From Chloroflexota bacterium (GTDB taxonomy: Bacteria; Chloroflexota; Anaerolineae; B4-G1; DUEL01): DNA of 64,000 bases. The stretch spans positions 252,001-316,000 of the forward strand of contig JADBJJ010000023.1 in the NCBI GenBank assembly GCA_014874475.1, written 5' to 3'. The notes under the pieces are model-generated. The model ran no database searches. It had not been told where the DNA came from and saw nothing but the letters and a program-made list of their open reading frames with translations. Position numbers and translations under genes: made by a program. Shown piece after piece: positions 8,621 to 18,500 of the stretch (positions are counted from its first letter, which is position 1; every line of letters begins with the position of its first letter).

Positions 8621-10132
8621 ATGAAAAGGCCGTCCGCATCCGCTGACCGTCCGTGTTGGTATCCTTTCGCTCACTTCCTTCAGGCCCTTGCCCTGGTTGG
8701 GCTGCTGAGCCTTCTCACTGCCTGCCTGCCCCCGGCGCCTCCGCCATCCCCCACCCCAGCGGTATCTACCCCCCGTCTCCTTCCCACCGCCGCGCCGCTG
8801 GATACCTCTCCCCCACCGGATACCCTCTCCCTGGCCACCCGCTACGCTATCTCCCTGACGGTGGATGTCTACCATTCGCAGGTGACCGGTGAACAGCGGG
8901 TCCACTACACCAACACCGAGGAAGTTCCCCTGAGCGACCTCTACCTCCGTCTCTTCCCCAACACCCCTGGTTACGGCGGTGAGATGAGGGTCTCCTCCAT
9001 CCATCTGAACGGTCAGCCGGTCAGCCCGGAGGTCCGTCTCGGCGGGTCGGCGCTGCGCCTCTGGCTGAACCCACCTCTGGCCCCTATGGAGACCGTCACC
9101 CTCACCCTGACGTTCACCGTCACCGTCCCTCTGACCGACGAGATAGACTACGCCCAGTTCTCCTACGTGCGCGGCGTGGTGGCCCTGCCCCAGGTCTACC
9201 CCCTGATTCCCGTCTACGATGATGAGGGCTGGAATGTGGAGATCGCGCCAGGGTACGGCGATGCGGTCTACTCCGATGTCGCTTTTTATCAGGTGGACGT
9301 GACCGCGCCTCCCACGATGACGTTAGTGGCCTCCGGGACGTGCGCAGTGCTGGAGGCCGGACGCTGGTCCTGCCAGGCCGGTCCGGTCCGTGATTTCGTT
9401 CTCATCCTGGGCGACGATTACCAGGTGGCCAGCCAGGTCGCCGAAGGAGTCATCGTCAACAGTTATTTCTACTCCGACCATCGGGAGGGAGGCGAGCGTG
9501 TCCTGAGCATGGCGGTGAACGCTTTCATCCTCTGCTCTCGCCTCTTCGGGCCGTACCCCTATGAGGAACTGGACGTGGTGGAGACGCCGACACGGGCTGG
9601 GGGGATTGAATACCCGACCCTGGTGGTCATTTCGGACCGGCTCTATAACGGTCACCCTCGTCTGGAGTGGGTGGTGGTGCACGAGGTGGCCCACCAATGG
9701 TGGTACGGCGTGGTGGGTAGCGACCAGGTGGACGAGCCCTGGTTGGATGAGGCGCTGACGCAGTACACCACATTGCTCTACCACGAATTCCTCTACGGCG
9801 CCGAGACGGCCGCCGATATTCTGAAGAACGACTTTCAGGCCGCCTACGATCGGCTAATAAATGAGGGAAACGACATGCCTGCCGGACTACCGGTCGCCGC
9901 CTATCCCCGGGACCTCTACGGCCCGGTAGTATACCGAAAAGGCGCCCTCTACTTCCATGCCCTGCGCAGTCGGGTGGGGGATGAGGCCTTCTTTGCCATT
10001 CTGCGGTCGTACTATCGCCGCCACCGCTACGGCATCGCCACCCCGGACTCTTTTCTGACAACGGTAAAGACGGTAACCGGAAGCGAGCACCGAGACCTCT
10101 ATGAACGCTGGATTCTGGGAGTCTCACGGTGA
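8621..10132 (+). CDS. M1-family metallopeptidase, secreted lipoprotein
   Basis: Zinc peptidase of the gluzincin (M1 aminopeptidase) type, 503 residues. The N-terminus is a lipoprotein signal: basic start MKRP, hydrophobic stretch LALVGLLSLL and lipobox LTAC, with a Pro/Thr/Ser linker after it. An N-terminal beta-sandwich (about residues 60-250) precedes the catalytic domain with HEVAHQWW and the third zinc ligand in EPWLDEAL. PTRAGGIEYPTLV resembles the substrate-binding GAMEN region of M1 enzymes, altered to GGIEY. The frame is open from 8558, but the promoter overlaps those codons and the lipobox fits a start at 8621. Likely role: degrading peptides outside the membrane. The substrate is unknown. 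Confidence 0.87.
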   Translation: MKRPSASADRPCWYPFAHFLQALALVGLLSLLTACLPPAPPPSPTPAVSTPRLLPTAAPLDTSPPPDTLSLATRYAISLTVDVYHSQVTGEQRVHYTNTEEVPLSDLYLRLFPNTPGYGGEMRVSSIHLNGQPVSPEVRLGGSALRLWLNPPLAPMETVTLTLTFTVTVPLTDEIDYAQFSYVRGVVALPQVYPLIPVYDDEGWNVEIAPGYGDAVYSDVAFYQVDVTAPPTMTLVASGTCAVLEAGRWSCQAGPVRDFVLILGDDYQVASQVAEGVIVNSYFYSDHREGGERVLSMAVNAFILCSRLFGPYPYEELDVVETPTRAGGIEYPTLVVISDRLYNGHPRLEWVVVHEVAHQWWYGVVGSDQVDEPWLDEALTQYTTLLYHEFLYGAETAADILKNDFQAAYDRLINEGNDMPAGLPVAAYPRDLYGPVVYRKGALYFHALRSRVGDEAFFAILRSYYRRHRYGIATPDSFLTTVKTVTGSEHRDLYERWILGVSR

Positions 10133-10178
10133 AAAACGTGCCAGCCATTTTCAGAAGCGTCTGGCTGTTCACGCCCAC

Positions 10179-10206
10179 TTGACAACTTCCGCTTTCCAGA
10201 TACAAT
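10179..10206 (+). promoter_or_regulatory. Promoter of the PTS operon
   Basis: TTGACA (10179-10184), 16 bp, TACAAT (10201-10206). The -35 box is perfect. The predicted start near 10213 lies about 205 nt before the first gene. Confidence 0.7.
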
Positions 10207-10212
10207 ATTGCC

Positions 10213-10417
10213 GCCGCAGACCCTCTGGGCTGTGAGCCCCGGAGCGCCCCCTCGCCGGCTGGGAGCCTGCGAGGGTGGCAGAGGAAGGGAAAGTTGCCCC
10301 GGTGTCTATCGCATCATTTCCCGGCGCCGCTGGGATCGCCAACGCGACCGAGACGGCGGAGGGGAAGAGTCCCTCTGCTGTTTTCCTCCTATTCTCCATC
10401 ACCAGAAAGCCGCGCGG
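10213..10417 (+). promoter_or_regulatory. Long structured 5' leader of the PTS operon
   Basis: The 205-nt leader contains a clear nested hairpin at 10249-10275 (CCCTCGC-GGCT...AGCC-GCGAGGG), a second pairing GGGAAA...TTTCCC around 10285-10322, and a terminator-like stem at 10357-10377 followed by CTGTTTT. Leader length plus a late hairpin with a T-run suggests attenuation or a riboswitch. I could not match it to a known riboswitch consensus. The segment GAGGGTGGCAG resembles a T-box only superficially. Confidence 0.45.
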
Positions 10418-10903
10418 ATGAACCAGAATTGGGGCCTGATCCGGATTGATGACCGGCTGATTCACGGGCAGGTGATTGCCGTCTGGTGCAAACACCGGCC
10501 GTTCACCCGCATCGTGATCGTGGACGACGAGGTTGCCGCTGACCCCTTTATGCAGGAAGTCATGCGGCTGGCTGCGCCACCCGGCCTTCAGGTGGATGTC
10601 CTCTCGCTGGAGGAGGCCCTCCGCCGTCTGCCCCAGGACCCCCACCCACGGGAGACGACGATGGTGCTCCTCCGGTCCCCGCAGGTGGCCCTGAGGCTCT
10701 ATGAAGGAGGAACCCGATACACGGCGCTGAACGTGGGTGGCCTGGGAAGCGGGCCGGGCCGTCGGCCCCTCTTCCGCCACATCGCCGCCTCGGAGGAGGA
10801 GATTGCCGCCCTGAAGGCCCTGGCGGAGCGGGGAGTGGACATCACGTTTCTGACCGTGCCAGGAGAGAAATCCCGGTCATTCAAAGACCTTCTGGGTCTC
10901 TAA
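10418..10903 (+). CDS. PTS mannose/fructose/sorbose-family IIB component
   Basis: Cytoplasmic phosphocarrier of 161 residues that passes phosphate from IIA to the sugar during uptake. The signature IRIDDRLIHGQVIAVW holds the phosphorylated histidine, and NVGG is also conserved. The frame is open from 10208, but the ATG at 10418 gives the usual family length and N-terminus. No strong ribosome binding site is visible. It heads an operon with the fused IIC-IID permease and HPr. No IIA domain is attached or adjacent. Confidence 0.92.
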   Translation: MNQNWGLIRIDDRLIHGQVIAVWCKHRPFTRIVIVDDEVAADPFMQEVMRLAAPPGLQVDVLSLEEALRRLPQDPHPRETTMVLLRSPQVALRLYEGGTRYTALNVGGLGSGPGRRPLFRHIAASEEEIAALKALAERGVDITFLTVPGEKSRSFKDLLGL

Positions 10904-10989
10904 ACGCTGTTCCTGGAAACCGCCAAGGGTACATATGTGCGCTCTTTGCGGGAGAATTTTGGAACGATCTTAAACTCTTGGAGGAAGAC

Positions 10990-12774
10990 ATGCGCATACC
11001 CAGAAAATCTGTCGTTATCGCCATCGCTGTCAATCTTTTGCTGATGGGTGTGGGCACAGTGGTGGCCCGTGCCGCGCCGACGGCGCAATCGGAGCCAGTA
11101 CGGATGAGTTTCCTCACCGCGGTTGCCGTTGGCATCCTCTATTACCTGGCCTGGTCCCCCTGGTTTGCTAACCTCGGCTTCACCGTCCTCTATCGCCCAC
11201 TGATCGCCGGAACGCTGGTCGGGGCAGTTATGGGACGGGTGGCAGAGGGCGTCGCCATTGGCGCCAACATCAACGTCCTCTACCTGGGGTGGATCACCGC
11301 TGGCGGCTCCTTCCCCGGTGACCCAGGCCTGGCGGGCTACCTGGGGACAGCCCTGGCCCTGGGGGGCGGGCTAGACGTACAGGCGGCCCTGGCACTGGCG
11401 GCTCCGCTGGGCCTGCTGGGCGGCCTGACCTACTCGCTGCGGATGTCGGTCTGCTCGCTCATCCCTCACTGGGCCGACCGCTTCGCCGAAGAGGGGAACA
11501 TCAAGGCTGTCGCCCGCAGCAACTACGTCTACTCCCAGCCCTTCCTGTTCGTACTGTACGCGGTGCCGGTCGCCCTGGCGGCCTATCTGGGTGCGCCGGC
11601 AGTGGGCGCGGCGCTGGAGTGGATCGCTCAGCATGCCATCTGGGTGATGAATGGGCTGTTCGTCGCCAGCGGAATGCTGGCCGCGCTGGGCATCGCCCTG
11701 AACCTGAAATTCCTGTTTCGTGGGAACACCTGGCCCTACTTTTTCGTCGGGTTTGCCGTCACGTCTCTGATGGCAGGCAAGGTCAACCTGGTGGTCCTGG
11801 CCATTATCGGCGCGTGCGTGGCCTACGTCCACGTCCTCTTCACGGCCCGGGAGGGCGAGGAGCAACCGGCGCCTTCTGCAGAGCAACGGGCCAGTCCAGG
11901 GCTGCTCACCCGCCGGGACGTCTTTCGCGCCTGGCTGCGCTGGCTCTTCTTCTCCCACTCCTGCTACAACTGGGAGCGCATGCAGGGACTGGGCTTCGCC
12001 CACAGTATGACGCCCATCATTGAGAAACTGTACAAAAAGCAGGAGGACATCCGCGCGGCCCTGAAGCGGCACCTGGTCTTCTTCAACACCCAGCCCGACA
12101 TCGGCGGCGTCGTTCACGGCATCGTCATCGCGATGGAAGAGGAACGGGCCGCCGGGGCCGACATCAGCGACGAGGCCATCAACGGGGTCAAGACCGGACT
12201 GATGGGCCCAATGGCGGGGATTGGCGATACTCTCCAGCAGGGCATTGTCATTCCGATTGCGCTGGCGCTGGGGATCGGAATCGCCACCGGCGGCGCCGTC
12301 GGCACAGCGAAGCAAGGAAACATTCTGGGCCCGCTCTTCTACCTGGTTGCAGTTGCGGCCTTCGTCTGGGGCGTGGGCTGGTGGGTCTGGTGGCAGGGAT
12401 ATGTGCGGGGGCGCGCAGCAGTGACTTCCATCCTCCGTACCGGCACCGTTGCCCGGATCATCCTGGGCGCAGGAGTACTGGGCAACTTCATCATGGGCGC
12501 GCTGGCGGTCCAGTTTGTCCGCCTCTCCACCCCGGTGGCCTTTATGGTTGGCGGGAGCACGTTCCACCTGCAGGCCATTCTGGATAGCCTGATGCCCAAT
12601 CTGCTGCCCCTGCTGCTGGTGCTGCTGGTGTGGTGGCTGGTAGCCCGGAAAAACGTCTCCCCCACATGGATTATGGCTGGCATCATCCTCGTTGGCATTC
12701 TCAGCGCGTATCCCATCTGGCCGGGACTGAACGAGGCTGGAGAGAGCATCCGCGTGGGGCTCTTTGGCGGTTAA
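10990..12774 (+). CDS. PTS mannose-class IIC-IID fusion permease
   Basis: Membrane part of a mannose-family sugar PTS, 594 residues. The N-terminal half (to about residue 280) is a IIC domain with many membrane segments and the motif ANINVLYLGW. After a polar linker (EGEEQPAPSAEQ) comes a complete IID domain with RWLFFSHSCYNWERMQGLGF, a conserved NTQP block and GLMGPMAGIGDTLQQG. IIC and IID are usually separate proteins, so the fusion is notable. An in-frame TTG lies at 10978, but GGAGGA at 10979-10984 sits over it and serves the ATG at 10990. HPr follows after 3 bp. The sugar specificity cannot be read from the sequence. Confidence 0.9.
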   Translation: MRIPRKSVVIAIAVNLLLMGVGTVVARAAPTAQSEPVRMSFLTAVAVGILYYLAWSPWFANLGFTVLYRPLIAGTLVGAVMGRVAEGVAIGANINVLYLGWITAGGSFPGDPGLAGYLGTALALGGGLDVQAALALAAPLGLLGGLTYSLRMSVCSLIPHWADRFAEEGNIKAVARSNYVYSQPFLFVLYAVPVALAAYLGAPAVGAALEWIAQHAIWVMNGLFVASGMLAALGIALNLKFLFRGNTWPYFFVGFAVTSLMAGKVNLVVLAIIGACVAYVHVLFTAREGEEQPAPSAEQRASPGLLTRRDVFRAWLRWLFFSHSCYNWERMQGLGFAHSMTPIIEKLYKKQEDIRAALKRHLVFFNTQPDIGGVVHGIVIAMEEERAAGADISDEAINGVKTGLMGPMAGIGDTLQQGIVIPIALALGIGIATGGAVGTAKQGNILGPLFYLVAVAAFVWGVGWWVWWQGYVRGRAAVTSILRTGTVARIILGAGVLGNFIMGALAVQFVRLSTPVAFMVGGSTFHLQAILDSLMPNLLPLLLVLLVWWLVARKNVSPTWIMAGIILVGILSAYPIWPGLNEAGESIRVGLFGG

Positions 12775-12777
12775 CGA

Positions 12778-13029
12778 ATGCCGGAGATTGTGGTAACGGT
12801 CACTCACGAGGAGGGGCTGCATGCCCGTCCTGCGGCCCGCTTCGTCCAGACGGCGCGGCGGTTCCGCAGCCGGACATGGGTTCTCTATGACGGCCAGAAG
12901 GCGGATGCCAAGAGCCTTCTGAGCCTGCTGGCCTTGGGAGTGAAACAGGGGGCGGTGATCACCATCGGGGCCGAAGGGGAAGACGCCAAAGAGGCACTGG
13001 TCGCGCTGGAAGAGGCCGCAACGGGATAG
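12778..13029 (+). CDS. ptsH: HPr-family phosphocarrier protein
   Basis: Small PTS phosphocarrier of 83 residues. GLHARPAA contains the histidine phosphorylated by Enzyme I, and KSLLSLLALGV has a serine near the regulatory Ser-46 position. It starts 3 bp after the IIC-IID stop, so it is co-translated with the permease. Enzyme I, which should phosphorylate it, is not in this window. It is dedicated to this operon or serves as the general HPr; the sequence does not decide. Confidence 0.92.
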   Translation: MPEIVVTVTHEEGLHARPAARFVQTARRFRSRTWVLYDGQKADAKSLLSLLALGVKQGAVITIGAEGEDAKEALVALEEAATG

Positions 13030-13034
13030 TAAAG

Positions 13035-13103
13035 AAGCCTCCCGCAGGTTCTTGCAACTGGAAAAATGGCTCCTGCCCAGCCGCAAAACTCTGCGGGAGG
13101 CTT
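13035..13103. terminator. Bidirectional terminator between ptsH and the ABC permease gene
   Basis: AAGCCTCCCGCAG (13035-13047) pairs perfectly with CTGCGGGAGGCTT (13091-13103), followed on the + strand by TTTATTA. The loop is unusually long (43 nt). It separates convergent operons. Confidence 0.75.
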
Positions 13104-13107
13104 TTTA

Positions 13108-14610
13108 TTATCGCCCGTACACCGCCAGCACGATGGCCGGTGTGAGAGAAACCTCCACGGCGGCAGCCAGAGCCAGCAGGGGCACCACCACCGCCAGGAA
13201 GACCTTCACGAAGTCAGCCAGCGCCTGCACCCATCCCTCCCCCACCGTCATTCCCCGGGGCGGGGCGATGAAGGTGGCGCCCAGGCGCACCGCCAGCGTG
13301 GTGGCGATGATGGCGGCAGGCATCTCCAGCACGCCGTGCGGCACCACAAACGCCAACACAAAAGTCAGTGGGTCGTATCCCGCCCAGGCGACCTGGAAAG
13401 CGGCATAGGTGATGATGGCGATCGGGGCCATCAATAGTATGATCGCCAGGGCTCCAAAGGAAAACGTCCCCAGGATGGCCGCCAGTGTGAGGGAACGGAG
13501 ATTGTTTTCCAGAATTCCCCAGATCGTAAAAGCGGGCAGCCAGGAGATGGCGGAGGCCTGCTGGAACGTCTCTTCGGTCACCTGATCCAGCGGGATGTAT
13601 TCAGCCGGAATTCGGAAGCGGATGGCGACCTCCCAACCCACCCACACGGCGCCCATCAGGGAGATCAGGACCAGAGCCAGCGCCAGATGAGAACGGGCCA
13701 GAATCCGGGGAACCTCCCGCAGATACAACCCGGTCCAGGTGCTCAGCCAGCGCAGAGAACGGGGTAATCGCTCCGTTGGCCGCCCGAAGAACCACCGTTC
13801 CCAGACAAAATGCCGCTGAAACATCCGCCAGACGTTGCGCAGATTCAGTTCGTCGATTTCCCGCCCCAGCAACTCCTCCCGGTTGAAGAGCCGAATCCCC
13901 ATCCGGATCAGCATCACGTTTGCCACCAGCAGGAAGAGCAGGATATACCACAGAATTTGGTTGCCACTCTGGAGAAGAAGGAGGCTCTCCTGCTGGAGCA
14001 ACAGGGATATCGGAACGATGATGAAACTGGATAGAAGGTTGGCCGCCCGGACACTGGTGGTCTGGCTGGAGACGATGACCGCAGCAGAGACCATCACCAG
14101 GGCCTTCCCGATCGTCAAAAGAAAAACCTGTAACAGGGTCAAGGGGGACGGGCGTGCCTCTATGGGCAAGATCAGCAGATAGAAGGCGATGCCGACGGTG
14201 CCGGCCATCAGCGGGAGGGCCAGCGCCGCCACCATCTTCCCCAGATAGAGTTGGAGGTCGGAGAGCGGCGTGGCCAGGAGGGGCTCCAGGCTCATCCGTT
14301 CCTTCTCCCCTGCAAAGGATTCAAGAGCAATCACCAGGGAGACGGAGACGGGGAGGAATCCCACCAGCAGGAGCATGAGGGGAAGCAGGCGAGCCGTCAC
14401 CCCCTCTGCCCCCCAGCGTTCGTAGAAGGAACCCTCCAGGTAGCCGGTCACGAAGCGCATCAAAAGGGGAAAGAGGAGCGTCAGGGTAAAAATGGGGAAC
14501 AGGATGCGCCAATCCCGCAGATAATCCCGCAGTTCCCGACCAATCAGCCGCCAGATCTGGAGGACCCAGTAAGCCCGCAGAGTCCTTGGTGCCAATAGGA
14601 TTTCGCTCAT
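13108..14610 (-). CDS. ABC-2 permease fused to a SpoIIM-like domain
   Basis: Integral membrane protein of 500 residues. The first half is an ABC-2/NatB-type permease: a cytoplasmic start, a membrane segment near residue 40, SFAGEKERMSLEPLLATPLSDLQLYLGK, then four or more membrane segments. The second half (from about residue 280) matches the stage II sporulation M family (DUF95), with the recognisable VVPHGVLEMPAAIIA block. It lies 37 bp downstream of the ABC ATPase and so forms an exporter or membrane-remodelling pair with it. The SpoIIM domain does not imply sporulation; it is common in non-sporulating bacteria. The substrate is unknown. Confidence 0.83.
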   Translation of the reverse strand: MSEILLAPRTLRAYWVLQIWRLIGRELRDYLRDWRILFPIFTLTLLFPLLMRFVTGYLEGSFYERWGAEGVTARLLPLMLLLVGFLPVSVSLVIALESFAGEKERMSLEPLLATPLSDLQLYLGKMVAALALPLMAGTVGIAFYLLILPIEARPSPLTLLQVFLLTIGKALVMVSAAVIVSSQTTSVRAANLLSSFIIVPISLLLQQESLLLLQSGNQILWYILLFLLVANVMLIRMGIRLFNREELLGREIDELNLRNVWRMFQRHFVWERWFFGRPTERLPRSLRWLSTWTGLYLREVPRILARSHLALALVLISLMGAVWVGWEVAIRFRIPAEYIPLDQVTEETFQQASAISWLPAFTIWGILENNLRSLTLAAILGTFSFGALAIILLMAPIAIITYAAFQVAWAGYDPLTFVLAFVVPHGVLEMPAAIIATTLAVRLGATFIAPPRGMTVGEGWVQALADFVKVFLAVVVPLLALAAAVEVSLTPAIVLAVYGR

Positions 14611-14647
14611 TTCTTCATCCGTTATTGGGCTGCCGGCTGCAGCCCGC

Positions 14648-15559
14648 CTACGATTCCACCACTCGCAAATAAACCGCTTCTAGGCTGCGCGGGACTTCGC
14701 TCAGCATCACCACTGGGATGCCCGCTTCCGCCAGGGAGCGCACAATCATCGGGTTGACGGTCTCCGGCGAGTCGGCCCGGTAGCGAATCCAGTTCGGGCC
14801 TTCCTCCACAACCGAAGCCCAACGGTCAACCAGGGGACGGGCTCCGTCAACGGAGGACGCCACCCGGAGTTCCATCAGGGGAGGGCCCAGCAGTTGCTGC
14901 TTTAAATCGGCCGGTGTCCCCAGAGCCACAATCTGCCCTCGTCGGATGATGGCAATCTCGTCCGCCAGCAATTCTGCCTCAGCCAGATTGTGCGTGCAGA
15001 CCAGGATGGTGTGCCGCTCGTCCTTGAGGGATAAAATGGCATCCCGCACCAGTTTGGCGCTGTGAGGGTCCATTGCTGAGGTGGGCTCATCCATCAGGAG
15101 GATGGGCGGGTTATGGAGCAGGGCGCGCACCAGGGCCAGTTTCTGGCGCATCCCCTTGGAGTACTCTCCAATACGTCGGTCCCAGGCCTCCGGCATAGCA
15201 AACCGGTCCAGCCATTCCCGGGCCTGCCGCCGGCAAGTTCCCGCGTCCAGGCCATAGAGTCGGCCAAAGAACTCCAAGTACTCCCCTCCATACATCCGCA
15301 GGTAGAGGCCTGGTTGTTCGGTCAAAAGCCCCACCTGCTGGCGGACGGCGACCGGGTTCCGGCGGGTATCGTATCCGGCGACCTCCGCCCAACCCTCTGT
15401 AGGCATCAGGATGGCCGCCAGCATCCGCACCGTGGTGGTCTTCCCAGCCCCGTTGGGGCCCAGCAGGGCCAGTATCTGCCCTGGGCGGACAGTCAGCGTG
15501 ATTCCGCCCACGGCGGTGAAACCGTCAAATCGTTTGGTGAGATTTTCAGTTCGGATCAT
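14648..15559 (-). CDS. ABC transporter ATP-binding protein
   Basis: Soluble ABC ATPase of 303 residues. Walker A is LGPNGAGKTTTVRML, the signature is EYSKGMRQKLALVRAL, Walker B is ILLMDEPTSAMDP, and the switch histidine is in CTHNLAEAE. The C-terminal 80 or so residues form the extension common in drug, sodium and lipid exporters of the CcmA/NatA class. It starts inside the last codons of the histidine kinase gene (14-bp overlap) and is followed by its permease, so kinase, ATPase and permease are made together. Confidence 0.93.
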   Translation of the reverse strand: MIRTENLTKRFDGFTAVGGITLTVRPGQILALLGPNGAGKTTTVRMLAAILMPTEGWAEVAGYDTRRNPVAVRQQVGLLTEQPGLYLRMYGGEYLEFFGRLYGLDAGTCRRQAREWLDRFAMPEAWDRRIGEYSKGMRQKLALVRALLHNPPILLMDEPTSAMDPHSAKLVRDAILSLKDERHTILVCTHNLAEAELLADEIAIIRRGQIVALGTPADLKQQLLGPPLMELRVASSVDGARPLVDRWASVVEEGPNWIRYRADSPETVNPMIVRSLAEAGIPVVMLSEVPRSLEAVYLRVVES

Positions 15560-18500
15560 AGTCGTCTACCGGCAGGGTGAAAGTAAAGGTGCTCCCTTTG
15601 CCCAGTTCGCTCTGAACCCAAATCTGGCCGCCCTGAAGTTCCACCAGGCTCTTGGTGATGACCAGGCCCAAACCAGTGCCCGGCACATTCCGCACGACCG
15701 GATGCTGGGAACGGAAGAACTTGGTGAACAGGCGCTCCTGTTCCTCGGGAGCGATACCGATGCCCGTATCGGAAACGGAACAGGCCACAAATCCACCATT
15801 CGGCTGAACGGTCACCCGAATATGACCTTCTTCCGGGGTGTATTTGTACGCGTTGCTCAGCAAATTGGTCAGAATCTGCACCACCCGGTTCCGGTCGGCC
15901 CTCACAGGAGGCAGCGGCTCTGCGATTTCCACCTCCAGCGTCTGCCGTTTGGCCTCTATCTCCTGCCGGATGACCCGAACCGCCTCTTCTACAGCCTCCC
16001 GCAGCGCGACCCGCCCAATTTCCAGCCGCAACCGCCCGGATTCTATGCGGGAAACGTCCAGCAGTTCCTGCACCATCGTGTCCATCCGGTTCACGTTGGA
16101 GCGGATGACCTCCAGGAACGAGCGCTGCGTCTCCGTCAGGTCGCCCGCCAACCCCTTGACCAACAGGTCAGTGTAGCCCTTGATGGCTGTCATCGGTTGT
16201 TTCAGTTCGTGGGAGACAAAGGAGATGAAGTCTGTCTTGGCCCGATTGGCGGCCTCCACCGCGGCGAAGAGGCGGGCGTTCTCTATAGCAATGGCCGCAT
16301 GGTCGGCCAGGCGAATGACAAAATCCAGGGCATCCTGGTTAAACTGTCCCGGTCGGGCACTTTCCAGCACAATAATGCCGATAATCCGTTCCTCCCGCCA
16401 GATGGGCACCGTGATCTGGGCGACCATCCCCTCCACGACGGCCACATAATCCGGGTCGTAGCGGACGTCGGAGACCTGTTCGGGGCGACCGGTCCGGGCT
16501 ACCCGCCCCACGATGCCCTGATCCAGCGGCCAGAGCGTCTCCCGGTACGGCTCCATCGCCTCGGGAGGATAGCCCCGATAGACCAGCAACCGGAGACCCT
16601 GCTGACCATCCTCCTCGCTCAGAACAGCGATCAGCCCTATGTCAGCACCGGTCCGCTGGATGGCCCATTCCAGAGCGGTCTCCATCGTCTGCTGATAATC
16701 CAGCGTGGCGTTCAACTCCCGGTCAATCCGCTGCATCATAGAGAGTTCTTCCACCCGGGCTGCCAGGGCTTGATCGGTCATCGCGAAGAGACGGGCATTC
16801 TGGATAGCGACGGCCGCCTGAGCGGCGAGGGCAGTCAGCAATCGCTCGTCATTCTTATCAAAGGGACGGCCATCCCGACGGTTGATCACCTCCAGAGCGC
16901 CAATGACTGTTCCATGAGCCGTCAGCGGAGCGCAGAGGAGTGAACGGGTCACAAACTGGGAACGGCGGTCTATTTCTGGATACCCCTGTTTGTCCTGCCA
17001 AACGTCATCCACCCGAATGGGGCGGTTCTCCCGGACCACCCGTCCGGCGATGCCAGCGCCGGCGGGCAAGCGGGTGCCGGCCAGGTTGGACTCGCCAATG
17101 GCGACGCGAACGACCAAGTCGCCGCTCTCCTCGTCCACCAGCAGGAGAGAGCCGGCCTCGGCCTGGAGGAGGTCTGTTGCTTTCCGGACGGTCAGTTCTA
17201 ACAGGCTATTCAGGTCCAGGGTGGAAGCCAGGAGATGGCCCACCTCGTTCAATCCCTCCAGCCGCCGCGCCCATTTTTCTGTCTCCTGATAGAGTTGGGC
17301 CTTGTCCAGGATGGCGGCAGCCTGATCGGCAATGACCTGAAATACCTGAGCCTGCTCTCGGGTAAAAGTCACGTCAGGATCAAAACTGGAGATGTTGATC
17401 ACCCCCAGGACGCGGTCCTGGGAGATGAGAGGGATGCCCATCCAGGCTTTACCGGGCCGGCCCCCCGGCCGGACCCCCCGCCGCTGGCACTCGGCCAGAT
17501 AATCATCCGTGATGATGGGCTGTCCCGTGCGGACGATGAGGCCGGTTAATCCCTCCGTATCTGACCATACGTCCTCTGGATACTGCCGCTCGCCATTCTC
17601 CACGTAGAAGGCAAAGCGCAGGGTGCGGGTTGGAGGGTCGTAGGGGGCGATGTAGAAATTGCGGGCATCCAGCACCCGGTTGGTCTGGGTGTAGATCAGT
17701 TCCATCAGGTCGTCCGGCTGGACGGAGAAACTCACGGACTGGGCAATGACGCCCACCACCTCCAGTTCCTGGATCCGGCGCTCCAGGTCTGCAATCAGAC
17801 GGACACGGTCTAGCGCAGCGACGATCTGGGGGGATAGCGTCTCCAGGAACCAGGCATCGCGGGCGCGGAAGCGTTCAAATCGGGTGGGATTCACCGTTAA
17901 CCATCCCCATCCGGATAGTGGGACGAAAAGGGCCGGCCCTAGCGCGGCCAACCGTTCCTCTTCCTCCTCCAGGTCAGAGGGGAGGATATCGTCCACCGAA
18001 AGGTAAAGGGGACGGGTGTCCGTGGTCATCCGACGGGCGAGCAGCCCGTCGGGGCGGAAAGATGGCCGGGAAATAGAGGGATGATCACCCGGCGCCCGGG
18101 GGGCATACCATCCGCTGAGCGGGTCCGGCAGGTAGAAGAGAACCGAACGGGAAGCCAGCACCTTTCCGATGATATCGGCTGCCATCGCCATCACTTCATC
18201 CACGGTACGGGCTGTGGCCACCCGGTTCCCAAACTCCCGCAGTGCCCGTTCCGGGGCCATCCGGCGCCCCAGCACCAGCCGATCCACCAGGTAGGTCAGC
18301 AGCCTGCGCAGAAGCGAAGCGCCGATGACCACCATCAGGACCAGCAGGGCCAGCACCAACGGCTGAAAGGGGAGAACGGTCAGATGAAACCACCGACCCA
18401 GCAGGGCGAGGAGAAGGGCAAAGATGCCTACAACGGCCAGCGCCATAAGAAGGTAAATCGCCGCGTTGCGGACCACCCAGTCAATGTTCAACGTGCGGGG

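Noticed and set aside
10270-10280. GAGGGTGGCAG in the PTS leader as a second T-box
   Set aside because: It lacks the ACCGCG half and the terminator is not paired with it; no stem I features.
11371-13086. 571-residue minus-strand frame opposite the PTS permease
   Set aside because: Shadow of the IIC-IID gene; it also runs through HPr and the terminator.
15411-16943. 510-residue + strand frame opposite the histidine kinase
   Set aside because: Antisense to a conserved kinase core and ATPase start; no domain.
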